A stretch of 64,000 nt of DNA from Ensifer adhaerens (GCF_002940685.1 NZ_PNFP01000010.1:1-64000); one strand, 5' to 3'; shown: positions 28,502 to 37,804, numbered from the stretch's first letter. Made by a program: numbers and translations. The notes: generated by a model not told the origin, from the sequence alone.

Positions 28502-29488
28502 GTGGCTTTTCAGGTGGATCGGCAGCTCGGCTTTCTCGCCACCGTGAACGTTGCCGCCATTGTCGCCGGCGCGGTGCTCGTCGGCGCGAGTTTCGTCGAG
28601 CTCTATAACTTCCAGTCCATGGCGTCGCAGGTTCCCGAACTGGGCTTCCTCGCCCTTGGCGTCATGCTGGCCATGATGTCCGGCAATGGCGGTATCGACC
28701 TTTCCGGCATCGCGCTCGCCAATCTCTCGGGCGTTGCCGCCTACTTCTTCCTGCGGGACGTGATCTCCGCCGACGACGCTCCGCTTCTTTTCACCTGGAG
28801 CCTGGTCGGCGCAGCGCTTGCCATCGGTCTTGTCGGTGGCATGCTGAACGGCTTCCTGATCGCCCAAGTTGGACTGACTCCGATCATCGCGACGCTCGGT
28901 ACGCAACTGCTCTTCACCGGACTGGCCATCGTTCTGACCAACGGCTCGGCACTCAGCATCGGTTATGTCGAGCCGCTCGACGATTTCGGCAATGCCACGA
29001 TCCTGAGCGTGCCCCAATGCTTCGCTCTCTTCCTGGTCGTCGCGCTCGCAATCGGTGCCGTCCTGCGTTTCACGCCCTTTGGCCAACGCCTGCTTCTGCT
29101 CGGCAACAATGCCAAGGCCGCGCGCTACGCCGGCATCCCGGAAAAACGCATCCTGTTCCTGACCTATACGGTTTGCGGACTATTGGCGTCGGTTGCCGGT
29201 ATCGTGATTGCAGCGCGCACCTCGAGCGTGAAGTGGGACTACGGCACCTCCTATGTCCTCATCGCGATCCTGATCGCCGTCATGGCCGGGGTTCGCCCCG
29301 AGGGCGGCTACGGACGGGTTATCTGCGTGGTGCTTTCGGCAACGTCGCTGCAGATGCTGTCCAGCCTGTTCAACTTCATGAACATCTCGAATTTCTTCCG
29401 CGATCTCGCCTGGGGCGTTCTTCTGCTCGTCTTCATCGCCACCTCCGGCTTCGATTTCAAAGCCTGGTTCAGGGCCGTGCGCAGCTAA
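28502..29488 (+). CDS. Sugar ABC transporter permease (RbsC-like)
   Basis: A 328-residue inner-membrane permease with about nine hydrophobic segments. Family stretches: GFLALGVMLAMMSGNGGIDL, LNGFLIAQVGLTPIIATLGT and the EAA-like RYAGIPEKRILF region. GTG at 28502 was chosen because GGGAGGGG lies seven bases upstream. It is the first gene of a permease-binding protein-ATPase-permease-kinase operon for a carbohydrate. Confidence 0.9.
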   Translation: MAFQVDRQLGFLATVNVAAIVAGAVLVGASFVELYNFQSMASQVPELGFLALGVMLAMMSGNGGIDLSGIALANLSGVAAYFFLRDVISADDAPLLFTWSLVGAALAIGLVGGMLNGFLIAQVGLTPIIATLGTQLLFTGLAIVLTNGSALSIGYVEPLDDFGNATILSVPQCFALFLVVALAIGAVLRFTPFGQRLLLLGNNAKAARYAGIPEKRILFLTYTVCGLLASVAGIVIAARTSSVKWDYGTSYVLIAILIAVMAGVRPEGGYGRVICVVLSATSLQMLSSLFNFMNISNFFRDLAWGVLLLVFIATSGFDFKAWFRAVRS

Positions 29489-29565
29489 CCCCGCTTCCGC
29501 TAGGGCCGGGCGCGAGCCTTCGCGCGCCACGGCTCTTTCCCTTCGAAGGCGCAATGGGAGGAACT

Positions 29566-30567
29566 ATGCCTGATTTTCGTAAACTTGCCGCCTGCACCGT
29601 CGCCCTCAGCACCATCTGGGGTGCTGCGGCTGCCACGGCCGAGGAGAAGCCGAGCATCGTGACCGTCGTCAAGGTCACCGGCGAGAACTGGTTCACGCGC
29701 ATGGCCGAAGGCGTTGCCGCCTACGGCAACGACAACGACACGGTTGCCACGAGCCAGATCGGTCCGGGCAAGGCCGACGCCGCCCAGCAGGCGCGCCTGA
29801 TCGAGGACCTCGTCGCCAAGAAGGTCAGCGCCATTGCCGTCGTGCCGATGGACCCGTCGTCGCTCGAAGGCGTGCTGAAGCGCGCCGCCCAGCGCGGCAT
29901 CAAGGTGGTCACCCACGAAGCTGACAGCATGAAGAACACGCTCGTCGACATCGAAGCCTTCGAGAACAAGGCCTTCGGCGCCCGCTTCAACGAGAAGATC
30001 GCCGAGTGTATGGGCAAGTCAGGAAAGTGGACGTCCTTCGTCGGTTCGCTCGGCAGCCTGACGCACGTGCAGTGGGCCGATGGCGGTGCCGAAAACGCCA
30101 AGAAGTACCCGGACATGGAGCTGGTCTCGGAGAAGAATGAATCCTTCAACGACGCCAACCGCGCCTATGAAAAGGCGCGCGAGATCCTGCGCAAATACCC
30201 TGACATCAAGGGCTTCCAGGGCGGCTCGGCGATCGACGTCATCGGCATCGGCCGCGCCGTCGAAGAGGCCGGCCTCCAGGACAAGACCTGCGTCTTCGGC
30301 ATCGGCCTGCCGAAGGATACCGGTTCCTATCTCGAATCCGGCGCCGTTGACGGCATCAGCTTCTGGGATCCGAAGGATGCCGGCTACGTCATGAACAAGG
30401 TGGCCGACATGGTCATCAAGGGCGAAGAGATCAAGGACGGCATGAACCTCGGCGTGCCCGGCTACGAGAAGGTGTCGGTCAAGAAGGGTGCCGGCGACGG
30501 CATCATCGTTGTCGGCGAAGCCTGGGTCGATGTCGACAAGTCCAACTACGGCAAATACCCGTTCTGA
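29566..30567 (+). CDS. Periplasmic sugar-binding protein (RbsB/LsrB/RhaS-like)
   Basis: A 333-residue exported protein: a signal peptide (to about residue 28) followed by the Peripla_BP_4 fold. It has VTGENWFTRMAEGV at the start of the mature chain, SAIAVVPMDPSSLEGVLKRA and KVVTHEAD as in RhaS- and LsrB-type binding proteins. GGGAGGAACT precedes the ATG. A stem-loop directly downstream probably stabilises its mRNA. The ligand is not determined: LsrB-type annotation would suggest AI-2, but the kinase and aldolase in the cluster point to a sugar. Confidence 0.9.
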   Translation: MPDFRKLAACTVALSTIWGAAAATAEEKPSIVTVVKVTGENWFTRMAEGVAAYGNDNDTVATSQIGPGKADAAQQARLIEDLVAKKVSAIAVVPMDPSSLEGVLKRAAQRGIKVVTHEADSMKNTLVDIEAFENKAFGARFNEKIAECMGKSGKWTSFVGSLGSLTHVQWADGGAENAKKYPDMELVSEKNESFNDANRAYEKAREILRKYPDIKGFQGGSAIDVIGIGRAVEEAGLQDKTCVFGIGLPKDTGSYLESGAVDGISFWDPKDAGYVMNKVADMVIKGEEIKDGMNLGVPGYEKVSVKKGAGDGIIVVGEAWVDVDKSNYGKYPF

Positions 30568-30585
30568 TCGGCTCAACCGATCAAA

Positions 30586-30615
30586 GCCGCCGCGCCATTG
30601 AACCGGCGCGGCGGC
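30586..30615 (+). promoter_or_regulatory. Stem-loop after the binding-protein gene
   Basis: GCCGCCGCGCC (30586-30596) pairs perfectly with GGCGCGGCGGC (30605-30615), loop of eight. It has no T-run and sits within an operon, so it is more likely an mRNA-stabilising or attenuating element than a full terminator. Confidence 0.65.
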
Positions 30616-30657
30616 CCATCCGTCGAACGCCTCTCCATGCACCATCAGGACAAAGCC

Positions 30658-32226
30658 ATGCAGCCCCAGCAAAATGGCGGTGAACCGCATCTCAAGCCCG
30701 CGACCCCGTTTCTGGAGGTGCGCAACATCGAGAAGCACTTCGGTGGCGTGCGCGCGCTCAAGGGCGTGAGCTTTTCGATCGAAGCCGGCAACATCTATCA
30801 CCTGATGGGTGAGAACGGCTGCGGCAAGAGCACGCTCATCAAGATCATTTCCGGCGCGCAAGGGGCCGATGCCGGCGAACTCCTGATCGACGGCGAGACG
30901 GTCACCGGTCTGACGCCGGTCGCAGCCCTCGCGAAAGGCATCGAGACCGTCTACCAGGATTTCTCGCTGCTTCCCAATCTCTCCGTCGCCGAGAATATCG
31001 GGCTGACGCAGCAGCTGGTGTCCTCGTCGGGCAAGCTTGCGCGACGGCTCGACATACCGAAGATGCGGGCGACGGCCGAGCGCGCCCTTGCGGCCGTGGG
31101 CCTGCCGGCGAACAGGGCCTTTCTTTCGACCCGGACGGACGAACTGCCGATGGCGACCCGGCAGCTGATCGCGATCGCGCGCGCGATCGCCTCCGATGCG
31201 CGCCTCGTCATCATGGACGAGCCGACGACGGCGCTGACGAAACACGAGGTCGACAATCTCCTCGGCGTCGTCGACCGCCTGCGCGCCAAGGGCGTCGCCG
31301 TCCTGTTCGTGACCCACAAGCTCGACGAGTGCAAATCGCTCGGCGGACGGGCGATCATCATGCGCGATGGCCAGAAGGTCGCAGAATGCGATGTCGAAAC
31401 CCATTCCAAGGCCGATCTTGCCTTCTGGATGACGGGCAAGGTGCTGGACGACACGCGCCAGCGCTCGGCCGTCACGCTCGGCGAAAAGCTGCTCAACGTC
31501 GAAAAGCTCTCTCGGAGTGGATTTTTCGCGGACGTGTCCCTGTCGCTGCGCAAGGGCGAAATCGTCGGCATTACCGGCCTGCTCGATTCCGGGCGCAACG
31601 AACTGGCGCTTGCGCTCGCAGGCGTCTCTCCGGCGGACGGCGGCGGCATTTTTCTCGAAGGCAACGAGATCCGGCTCGTGAAACCCGCCGACGCCATCGC
31701 TTCGGGGATTGGCTATGTGCCTGAGGATCGGCTCTCGGAGGGGTTGTTCCTGTCGCAGTCGATCAAGGACAACATCGTGGTCCCGGTCCTCGACCGGCTG
31801 CGCAACGCCATTGGCATTGTCGACGGTCGCCGCAGTCGCGCGCTCGCCGCGCGCACGGTCGACGACCTGCAGGTCGTCTCGGCCGGGGTCGACAAGCCGG
31901 TGCAGTCGCTGTCCGGCGGCAACCAGCAGCGCGTGCTCATCGGCCGCTGGCTGACGATCGAGCCCAAGCTTCTCATCCTCCACGGCCCGACCGTCGGTGT
32001 CGATGTCGGCTCCAAGGACACGATCTATCGCATCATTCAGCGGCTCGCCGGTGACGGCATGGGTGTCATCATCATCAGCGACGACCTGCCCGAACTGCTG
32101 CAGAACTCAGACCGCATCATGGTCATGCGCAAGGGCCGCGTGGTCAAAACCTTTACCGCCGAAGGACTGGCGGAAGACGTCCTCTCGCGCGCGCTGACCG
32201 ACGATACCATTGCGAGGCTTCAATGA
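30658..32226 (+). CDS. Sugar ABC transporter ATPase, two nucleotide-binding domains (RbsA-like)
   Basis: A 522-residue fusion of two NBDs. NBD1 has Walker A GENGCGKST (residues 51-59) and an intact Walker B with Glu in VIMDEPTT, but its signature is degenerate (ELPMATRQ). NBD2 lacks the Walker A lysine (GLLDSGRNELA) and has LHGPTVGVD (H442, G443) in place of LDEPTRGVD, while its signature LSGGNQQ is intact (from residue 418). One composite site is therefore active and the other is not, as in related RbsA-type proteins. The ATG at 30658 was chosen for the upstream AGGA; it overlaps the next gene by four bases. Confidence 0.9.
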   Translation: MQPQQNGGEPHLKPATPFLEVRNIEKHFGGVRALKGVSFSIEAGNIYHLMGENGCGKSTLIKIISGAQGADAGELLIDGETVTGLTPVAALAKGIETVYQDFSLLPNLSVAENIGLTQQLVSSSGKLARRLDIPKMRATAERALAAVGLPANRAFLSTRTDELPMATRQLIAIARAIASDARLVIMDEPTTALTKHEVDNLLGVVDRLRAKGVAVLFVTHKLDECKSLGGRAIIMRDGQKVAECDVETHSKADLAFWMTGKVLDDTRQRSAVTLGEKLLNVEKLSRSGFFADVSLSLRKGEIVGITGLLDSGRNELALALAGVSPADGGGIFLEGNEIRLVKPADAIASGIGYVPEDRLSEGLFLSQSIKDNIVVPVLDRLRNAIGIVDGRRSRALAARTVDDLQVVSAGVDKPVQSLSGGNQQRVLIGRWLTIEPKLLILHGPTVGVDVGSKDTIYRIIQRLAGDGMGVIIISDDLPELLQNSDRIMVMRKGRVVKTFTAEGLAEDVLSRALTDDTIARLQ

Positions 32227-33260
32227 CCGAAACCACCTTCTCCTCGGCAGCATCCCGCTCCGAAAGCCCAGGCGCCACAGCCGGCCTCTGGGCGTGGCTC
32301 ATGCGTCACCCGCCGGCCTTCACGCTGATCCTGATCGTCGCCGTTTCCTTGATCGTCGGCGCGATCAACACGGACTTCTGGCAGGTATCCAACCTCTTCG
32401 ACATCCTGCGTGCTTCGGTCGTGCGCGGCCTCTTCGCGCTCGGCGTGCTCGTCGTGCTTGCCTCCGGCGGCATCGACGTCTCGTTCACGGCGATCGCTGC
32501 TTTCGTCATGTACGCCGTCACGATGCTTGTGGTGAATGTCGTGCCCGGCATGCCGATCGTGGCGATCCTCGCGCTTGGCGCCCTCGGTGGTGCCTGCTTC
32601 GGCGCGCTCAACGGCGTTCTGGTTCATGTGCTCAAGGCACCGTCGCTGATCGTGACGATCGGCACGCAATACGTCATCCGCAGCTTCCTGCTCACCTTTG
32701 TCGGCACGGCGCTGTTCATGAACATCCCGGCGGCGATGGACGCCTTCGGAAAGCTTGCGCTCTTCACCCATCACAGCGCCAACGGCTCGACGTCGACGCT
32801 GCCGGCATTCGTGCTCATCCTCGCGGTCGCCTCGCTCGTTACCTGGTGGATCCTCGAGCGCACCCTGATCGGCCGCGCGGTCTATGCCGTCGGCGGCAAT
32901 GCCGGTGTCGCAGAGCGCCTCGGCTACAATCTGCGCACGGTCCGCATCTTCGTCTTTGCCTATGCGGGGCTTCTCGCCGGCATCGCCGGGATCATTCACG
33001 TCTCCAGCAACCGCCTGGCGAACCCGTTCGATCTTGCCGGCGCCGAACTCGAGATCATCGCCGCAGTCGTTCTCGGCGGGGCGCGCATCACCGGCGGCTC
33101 CGGCAGTGTCATCGGCACGCTTCTGGGCGTGGTGCTGATCACGCTGGTCAGCAACGTGCTCATTCTCGTCGGCATTCCGAGCACCTGGCAGCTCGTCATC
33201 GTCGGTATCTTCATCATTCTCGCCGGCGCGATCTTCTCGATCCGCGGCAGACAATCCTGA
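32223..33260 (+). CDS. Sugar ABC transporter permease (RbsC-like)
   Basis: A 345-residue permease with about ten hydrophobic segments: LRASVVRGLFALGVLVVLAS, GGIDVSFTAIAAF, VAERLGYNLRTVRIFVFAYA and VVLGGARITGGSGSVIGT. It differs from the first permease, so the transporter uses a heterodimeric channel. The start overlaps the ATPase stop (ATGA). Confidence 0.9.
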   Translation: MTETTFSSAASRSESPGATAGLWAWLMRHPPAFTLILIVAVSLIVGAINTDFWQVSNLFDILRASVVRGLFALGVLVVLASGGIDVSFTAIAAFVMYAVTMLVVNVVPGMPIVAILALGALGGACFGALNGVLVHVLKAPSLIVTIGTQYVIRSFLLTFVGTALFMNIPAAMDAFGKLALFTHHSANGSTSTLPAFVLILAVASLVTWWILERTLIGRAVYAVGGNAGVAERLGYNLRTVRIFVFAYAGLLAGIAGIIHVSSNRLANPFDLAGAELEIIAAVVLGGARITGGSGSVIGTLLGVVLITLVSNVLILVGIPSTWQLVIVGIFIILAGAIFSIRGRQS

Positions 33261-33262
33261 CG

Positions 33263-33302
33263 GCCGGCCCCGGGACCGCAATGAGGCGGCCCCGGGGCCG
33301 GC
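33263..33302 (+). promoter_or_regulatory. Stem-loop between permease and kinase genes
   Basis: GCCGGCCCCGGG (33263-33274) and CCCGGGGCCGGC (33291-33302) form a perfect 12-bp GC stem with a 16-base loop, starting two bases after the permease stop. It may lower expression of the kinase relative to the transporter. Confidence 0.6.
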
Positions 33303-33343
33303 GTCGTTCGACAACCCTCCTTCACTGAGAAAGGTTTGAGCGC

Positions 33344-34291
33344 ATGGCGCACGATGTTTCGGTCATCGGACTTTACATTCTCGACATCCTCGGCCGCCCG
33401 GTCGACCGCATTCCCGCGGGCGGCAATGTCGAGTTCATCGACGAGATCCGCCTGACGGTTGCCGGTACCGCCGGAGGCACGGTCGTCGACCTCGCAAAGC
33501 TCGGTCTCAACTGCCTCGCGGTCGGCGCGGTCGGCGACGACGAGAAGGCCGATTTCGTGATTTCGACCTTGCAGCGCTTTGGTGTCGACACGGCGGAGAT
33601 GCAGCGGATCCCGGGCGTTCCGACGTCCGCCACGATCCTCAACATTCGTCGCAATGGCGAAAGGCCGGCCCTTCACGTGCGCGGGGCGTCCGGTCATTTC
33701 GAGGTCGCAGAAGAGGCGCTCGATCGCGTGACGGCAGCGCCGATCGTTCACCTCGGCGGCACGGGCCTGCTCGACCGCCTCGACGGCGAACCGAGCCGCG
33801 TGCTTCTCGAAGCGGCGAAGCGCAAGGGCAGGACGGTCACCTTCGATCTTCTCGGCGCCAGCGAGAAGACGCTTTCCCTCATCCGCCCGCTCTTTCCCTA
33901 TATCGACTACTTCATGCCATCGGTGGAGGAAGCCATGCTGATCTCCGGGCGGACAACGGCCGAGGATGCGGCGCTGTTCTTCTGCGATCTCGGCGTGAAG
34001 CACTGCGTCTTCACGCTCGGCGGCGACGGCGTCTATTTCATGGATCCGGAGCGAAAGACCGTGAAGCTGCCGGCGTTCGAGATCGACGTCGTCGATACGA
34101 CCGGCTGCGGCGATGCCTTCAACGCCGGCTTCATCGCCGGCCTGCATCACAAGATGGATACCGAGACATCGCTCAGGTTCGCGCAGGCCTCCGCGGCGCT
34201 GGTGGCGACCGGTCTCGGCTCGGATGCCGGCATCACCTCCTTCGAGGCGACGCAGGAGTTCATGCGGACGGCGCGCGTCAAGACGAACTGA
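33344..34291 (+). CDS. PfkB family carbohydrate kinase
   Basis: A 315-residue ribokinase-fold kinase. It has the GGT substrate region near residue 46 (AGTAGGTVVDLAKLG) and the C-terminal PfkB signature DTTGCGDAFNAGF (residues 251-263), with D257 as catalytic base. It would phosphorylate the imported sugar or a derived intermediate, preparing it for the class II aldolase encoded at 35682. It ends in a tail-to-tail junction with the SorC gene. Confidence 0.9.
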   Translation: MAHDVSVIGLYILDILGRPVDRIPAGGNVEFIDEIRLTVAGTAGGTVVDLAKLGLNCLAVGAVGDDEKADFVISTLQRFGVDTAEMQRIPGVPTSATILNIRRNGERPALHVRGASGHFEVAEEALDRVTAAPIVHLGGTGLLDRLDGEPSRVLLEAAKRKGRTVTFDLLGASEKTLSLIRPLFPYIDYFMPSVEEAMLISGRTTAEDAALFFCDLGVKHCVFTLGGDGVYFMDPERKTVKLPAFEIDVVDTTGCGDAFNAGFIAGLHHKMDTETSLRFAQASAALVATGLGSDAGITSFEATQEFMRTARVKTN

Positions 34292-34304
34292 TCGGTTCTG
34301 CGGG

Positions 34305-34324
34305 GGCGCTCCTTGCGGAGCGCC
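34305..34324. terminator. Bidirectional terminator-like hairpin
   Basis: GGCGCTCC (34305-34312) and GGAGCGCC (34317-34324) form a perfect 8-bp stem with the tetraloop TTGC. It lies exactly between the convergent kinase and SorC stop codons. Confidence 0.7.
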
Positions 34325-35314
34325 TCAGGCCTCTTCCGCCAGCAACATCTCGGCGGTTTCGATGTCGGTGACGAGATGGGTGGCGTAGCCGCCGTTCATC
34401 GTCGCGCGGATCGCGGTGACCTTGTTCGAACCGCCGGCAACGCAGATGCGGCTCGGGATGCGCACCAGTTCGTTGAGCTCGATGCCCACCATGCGATCAT
34501 CGAGCTCGCCGCTCACCTGTCGGCCCGCCTCGTCGATGAAACGGCAGATCAGCACCGCGACCGCGCCGTGTGCCTGATAGGAATCGAAGTCCTCCTGGCT
34601 TGCGACATTGGCCGAGCGGATCAGCGTGTCGGGGCCGATGTCGCCGACGCCGAAGACCAGGACATTGGTGGAATGGATGAGCTCGAACTGCTTGACGAGC
34701 ACCGGCTCCGAAAGCAGCCAGCGCTTGAGTTCCGGTGTCGACAGGAGCGCCGGCGCAAGCAGGTTGACGCAGCGTGCATGAATGCGCTGCGACATCAGCG
34801 AGGTGCAGAACTCCGGCGAGAATTCGGGATTGGCGATGGAACTGCCCGAGACCTGGACGACCGTCAGTCCTCCAAGCGGCTCGGCCAGCGAGATCTGGTC
34901 GGCGACGGCAAGCACGGTCCGCCCCCAGGCAACCCCGATCGTATCGCCTTCCTTGATCATGTCGGCGAGCAGGCGGGCGCCGGCCTCGCCGAGCCGTGTG
35001 ACCAGCGACGTCGGCTCGCCGGCAGGAATGACCAGTGCCCCTTCGAGCCCGAACTTTTCCTTGAGCTTTCGCGCAACCGCGACGCGTCCGCCGATATCGG
35101 TGTTGACGCGAATGGTCACGAGACCCCTCTCGCGGGCTTCCTGAAGGTAGTTGACGATGGTCGCGCGCGACATGCCGAGGATCTTGGCGATGTCGCTCTG
35201 GGTCAGTTGATCGACGTAGTAGAGCCAGGCGGCCCAGACGACCCCGTCATCGAACTCGGGCGGCAACGACTTGCCTTCGCCGATCATCCAACTTGCCCGT
35301 CCGCTATCTGTCAT
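34325..35314 (-). CDS. SorC/DeoR family sugar-responsive transcriptional regulator
   Basis: A 329-residue regulator. The N-terminal HTH is QLTQSDIAKILGMSRATIV (residues ~36-56). The C-terminal sugar-phosphate-binding domain is of SorC/LsrR type (GEAGARLLADMIKEGDTIGV, SGSSIANPEFSP). It is divergent from the aldolase/dehydrogenase gene and convergent with the kinase gene. It probably represses both transcription units and responds to a phosphorylated intermediate. Confidence 0.9.
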   Translation of the reverse strand: MTDSGRASWMIGEGKSLPPEFDDGVVWAAWLYYVDQLTQSDIAKILGMSRATIVNYLQEARERGLVTIRVNTDIGGRVAVARKLKEKFGLEGALVIPAGEPTSLVTRLGEAGARLLADMIKEGDTIGVAWGRTVLAVADQISLAEPLGGLTVVQVSGSSIANPEFSPEFCTSLMSQRIHARCVNLLAPALLSTPELKRWLLSEPVLVKQFELIHSTNVLVFGVGDIGPDTLIRSANVASQEDFDSYQAHGAVAVLICRFIDEAGRQVSGELDDRMVGIELNELVRIPSRICVAGGSNKVTAIRATMNGGYATHLVTDIETAEMLLAEEA

Positions 35315-35371
35315 CCGTCACTCCGCCTGATACCGTTTGCGCCACCTCAAACCGGAAAAGTCGCTGCCGTC

Positions 35372-35424
35372 AAACAAATTCGCACGCTCAATTGACATTT
35401 GACACGTGATGTTGTCATTTGTTT
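35372..35424. promoter_or_regulatory. Candidate SorC operators between SorC and aldolase genes
   Basis: In the 367-bp divergent gap, AAACAAAT (35372-35379) faces ATTTGTTT (35417-35424). Inside this, TGACA (35400-35404) faces TGTCA (35413-35417) around CGTGATGT. TGACATTTG (35393-35401) recurs, inverted, before the ABC operon, and TGTCATTTG lies at 35413-35421. This nested dyad is the best candidate SorC operator. No gene is seen in the rest of 35315-35681. Confidence 0.5.
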
Positions 35425-35681
35425 ATGTTCCGCTGCAACGGACGATCGAGAACGGAATCGCGCTTGAACACGCGGCCGCGAATGCGGACACGTGCGCAGG
35501 CGAGACCGCGGCAGACTGCATCCGGGCCGAGCCTTTGGCGCGGCCTGTGCCGGCTGCCGTTCCCAAATTCCTCAAGCGGCCTTTCCTGCCAGCCTCCTGC
35601 GGTTCGGCGGGCGTGGCCCCGCCATGTCATTTTGTCCGGGGCCGTCCAGACGATGTCCGCCGGAAGCTAAGGAGCCTTTCC

Positions 35682-37730
35682 ATGAAGTCGAGATGGTCCG
35701 AAACCGAATATGCTGATGTCGTGGATGCCTATGTCCGCAAAGGCGTCAACCGCGACCTCGCGATCCGCACCTACACCACGCGCCTGCTCGGATCCGACCC
35801 GGAACTGGTATTGCACGGCGGTGGAAACACCTCCGTGAAAACCACCTTCACCGACCTCGACGGCTCGGAAATTCCGGTTCTTTGCGTCAAGGGAAGCGGC
35901 TGGGACATGGGCACGATCGAGCCGGCGGGTCTGCCGGCCGTGCGCCTGCAGCCGCTGCAGGCCATGGTCGGTTTCCAGACGCTCAGCGACGACGACATGG
36001 TCATGCTGCAGCGCCGGCTGCTGCTCGATCCGACGGCGCCGAACCCGTCGGTCGAGGCGATCCTGCACGCCAATTTGCCGTTCAAGCACATCGACCACAC
36101 CCATGCCAACGCGATCGTGTCACTGACGAACCAGCCGCACGGCGAAGACATCGTGCGCGAACTCTTCCCCAAGGCGATCATCGTCCCCTATGTCATGCCC
36201 GGCTTCGATCTCGCGAAAGCCTGCGACGAGGCCTTCCGCGCCGATCCGACCGCCGATGGCATGATCCTCCTGAAGCACGGCATCTTCACCTGGTCGGAGG
36301 ACCCGCGCGAATCCTATGAGAAGATGATCGCCGCGATCGACCGGGCCGAGCGCCGCATTGCAAAAGGCAATCCGCGACCGTTCGTTCAGGTGACGCAGCC
36401 GGCAGCGCTTGCGTCGGCCGCCGAAATCGCCCCGCTCCTGCGTGGCGCCATCGCCATCGATACCGGTGTCGAAGGCGCTGCGAAGCGCTTCGTGCTGGAG
36501 CACCGCGCGAGCGACGCCGTGCTGGAGTTCTGCAATGCGCAGAATGCGAGCGACCTTGCGCGTCGCGGCAATGCAACGCCGGAACACGTCATTCACATCA
36601 AGCGCTTCGGGCTCGTCCTGCCGGCGCCGGTTGCTGGCGAGACGGCGGCGTGGGCTGAGACGGTGCGCGCGGCCGTGGCGGATTACATCGCCGAGTACCG
36701 CGCCTATTTCGAGCGCAACAACGCCCTCGTCGGTGGCAACAGGAAGATGCTCGATCCGATGCCGCGCGTCTTTTACGTCGCCGGCGTCGGCCTCTTTGCG
36801 GCGGGCCCCAGCAAGAAGGCTGCGCGCGTCGGCGCCGATGTCGCCGAGGCGACGATCAACGTCATCCGCAACGCCGAGGGCATCGAGAGCTTCGAGGCGC
36901 TGTCGGAACAGGATCTCTTCGACATCGAATACTGGTCGCTCGAACAGGTGAAGCTGACGAAGCAGGTGGAAAAGCCGCTCAGCCGACAGGTGGCGGTGGT
37001 AACCGGCGGCGCTGGCGGGCTCGGCCTGGCGATCGCCGAGGCATTGCGGGCGGAGGGCGCCGAAATCGCCCTGATCGACCTCGCCGAAGCGGCGGTCAAG
37101 ACGGAGGCGGCCCGGCTCGGCGGACTTGGCCTGGCATGCGACGTGACGAACCCTCAGGCGGTCGACGCAGCGCTCGCCGGCGTTGCCGAACATTTCGGCG
37201 GCGTCGACATCGTGATTTCCAACGCGGGCGCCGCCTTCCAGGGAGCCATGATCAAGGTTTCGGACGAACTTTTCCAGAAAGCCTTCGCGCTCAATTTCTG
37301 GGGGCATCACTACATCGCCCGCGCTGCAACGAAGATCATGAAGGCGCAAGGCACCGGCGGCGCGCTGGTGTTCAACGTCTCCAAGCAGGCGGTCAATCCC
37401 GGCCCTGATTTCGGTCCTTACGGCACGTCGAAGGCGGCCTTGATGGCGCTGATGCGGCAATACGCGGTCGAGCACGGCGCCGACGGGATCACGTCGAACG
37501 CCGTCAACGCCGATCGTATCCGCACCGGCCTCATGACCGACCAGATGGTCGAGGAGCGCAGCCGCGCCCGCGGGATTACGCCGGACGCCTATATGCGGGG
37601 CAATCTCGTCCACCGCGAAGTCTCCGCCAGGGATGTCGCAGACGCCTTCGTGCATCTTGCCAAGGCGCGCGCGAGCACCGGCGCGGTCATTACCGTCGAT
37701 GGCGGCAATGTCGCGGCGATGATGCGATAG
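35682..37730 (+). CDS. Bifunctional class II aldolase / short-chain dehydrogenase (RhaD-like)
   Basis: A 682-residue fusion. Residues ~1-400 form a class II aldolase domain with GGGNTSVK and the metal-binding His cluster HIDHTHAN. Residues ~430-682 form an SDR domain: TGGAGGLG (441-448), NAGA, Ser of NVSKQ, Y-x3-K in YGTSK, and C-terminal ITVDGGN. The closest known architecture is rhamnulose-1-phosphate aldolase/lactaldehyde dehydrogenase, which cleaves a ketose phosphate and oxidises the aldehyde product. No rhamnose isomerase or FGGY-type kinase is present, so the sugar is probably different. TAAGGAG lies before the ATG. Confidence 0.88.
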   Translation: MKSRWSETEYADVVDAYVRKGVNRDLAIRTYTTRLLGSDPELVLHGGGNTSVKTTFTDLDGSEIPVLCVKGSGWDMGTIEPAGLPAVRLQPLQAMVGFQTLSDDDMVMLQRRLLLDPTAPNPSVEAILHANLPFKHIDHTHANAIVSLTNQPHGEDIVRELFPKAIIVPYVMPGFDLAKACDEAFRADPTADGMILLKHGIFTWSEDPRESYEKMIAAIDRAERRIAKGNPRPFVQVTQPAALASAAEIAPLLRGAIAIDTGVEGAAKRFVLEHRASDAVLEFCNAQNASDLARRGNATPEHVIHIKRFGLVLPAPVAGETAAWAETVRAAVADYIAEYRAYFERNNALVGGNRKMLDPMPRVFYVAGVGLFAAGPSKKAARVGADVAEATINVIRNAEGIESFEALSEQDLFDIEYWSLEQVKLTKQVEKPLSRQVAVVTGGAGGLGLAIAEALRAEGAEIALIDLAEAAVKTEAARLGGLGLACDVTNPQAVDAALAGVAEHFGGVDIVISNAGAAFQGAMIKVSDELFQKAFALNFWGHHYIARAATKIMKAQGTGGALVFNVSKQAVNPGPDFGPYGTSKAALMALMRQYAVEHGADGITSNAVNADRIRTGLMTDQMVEERSRARGITPDAYMRGNLVHREVSARDVADAFVHLAKARASTGAVITVDGGNVAAMMR

Positions 37731-37749
37731 GGCAAACAAAAACGGTGTG

Positions 37750-37776
37750 CGGCCGCGGTGACAGTCGCCGCGGCCG
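37750..37776. terminator. Terminator-like stem-loop after the aldolase gene
   Basis: CGGCCGCGG (37750-37758) pairs with CCGCGGCCG (37768-37776), loop of nine. It lies between convergent genes. Confidence 0.6.
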
Positions 37777-37804
37777 TGCCGTCCCGATGGGTCGCCGCGC
37801 GTTC

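Noticed and set aside
30658-32226. Loss of the Walker B Glu in the second NBD as evidence of a pseudogene
   Set aside because: Asymmetric NBDs with GPTVGVD in place of DEPTRGVD are usual in this type of sugar ATPase; the frame and the rest of the operon are intact.
29566-34291. AI-2 (Lsr) uptake system
   Set aside because: The binding protein and regulator are Lsr-like, but the LsrK-type kinase and LsrF/LsrG enzymes are absent and a PfkB kinase and class II aldolase are present, so a sugar is more likely.
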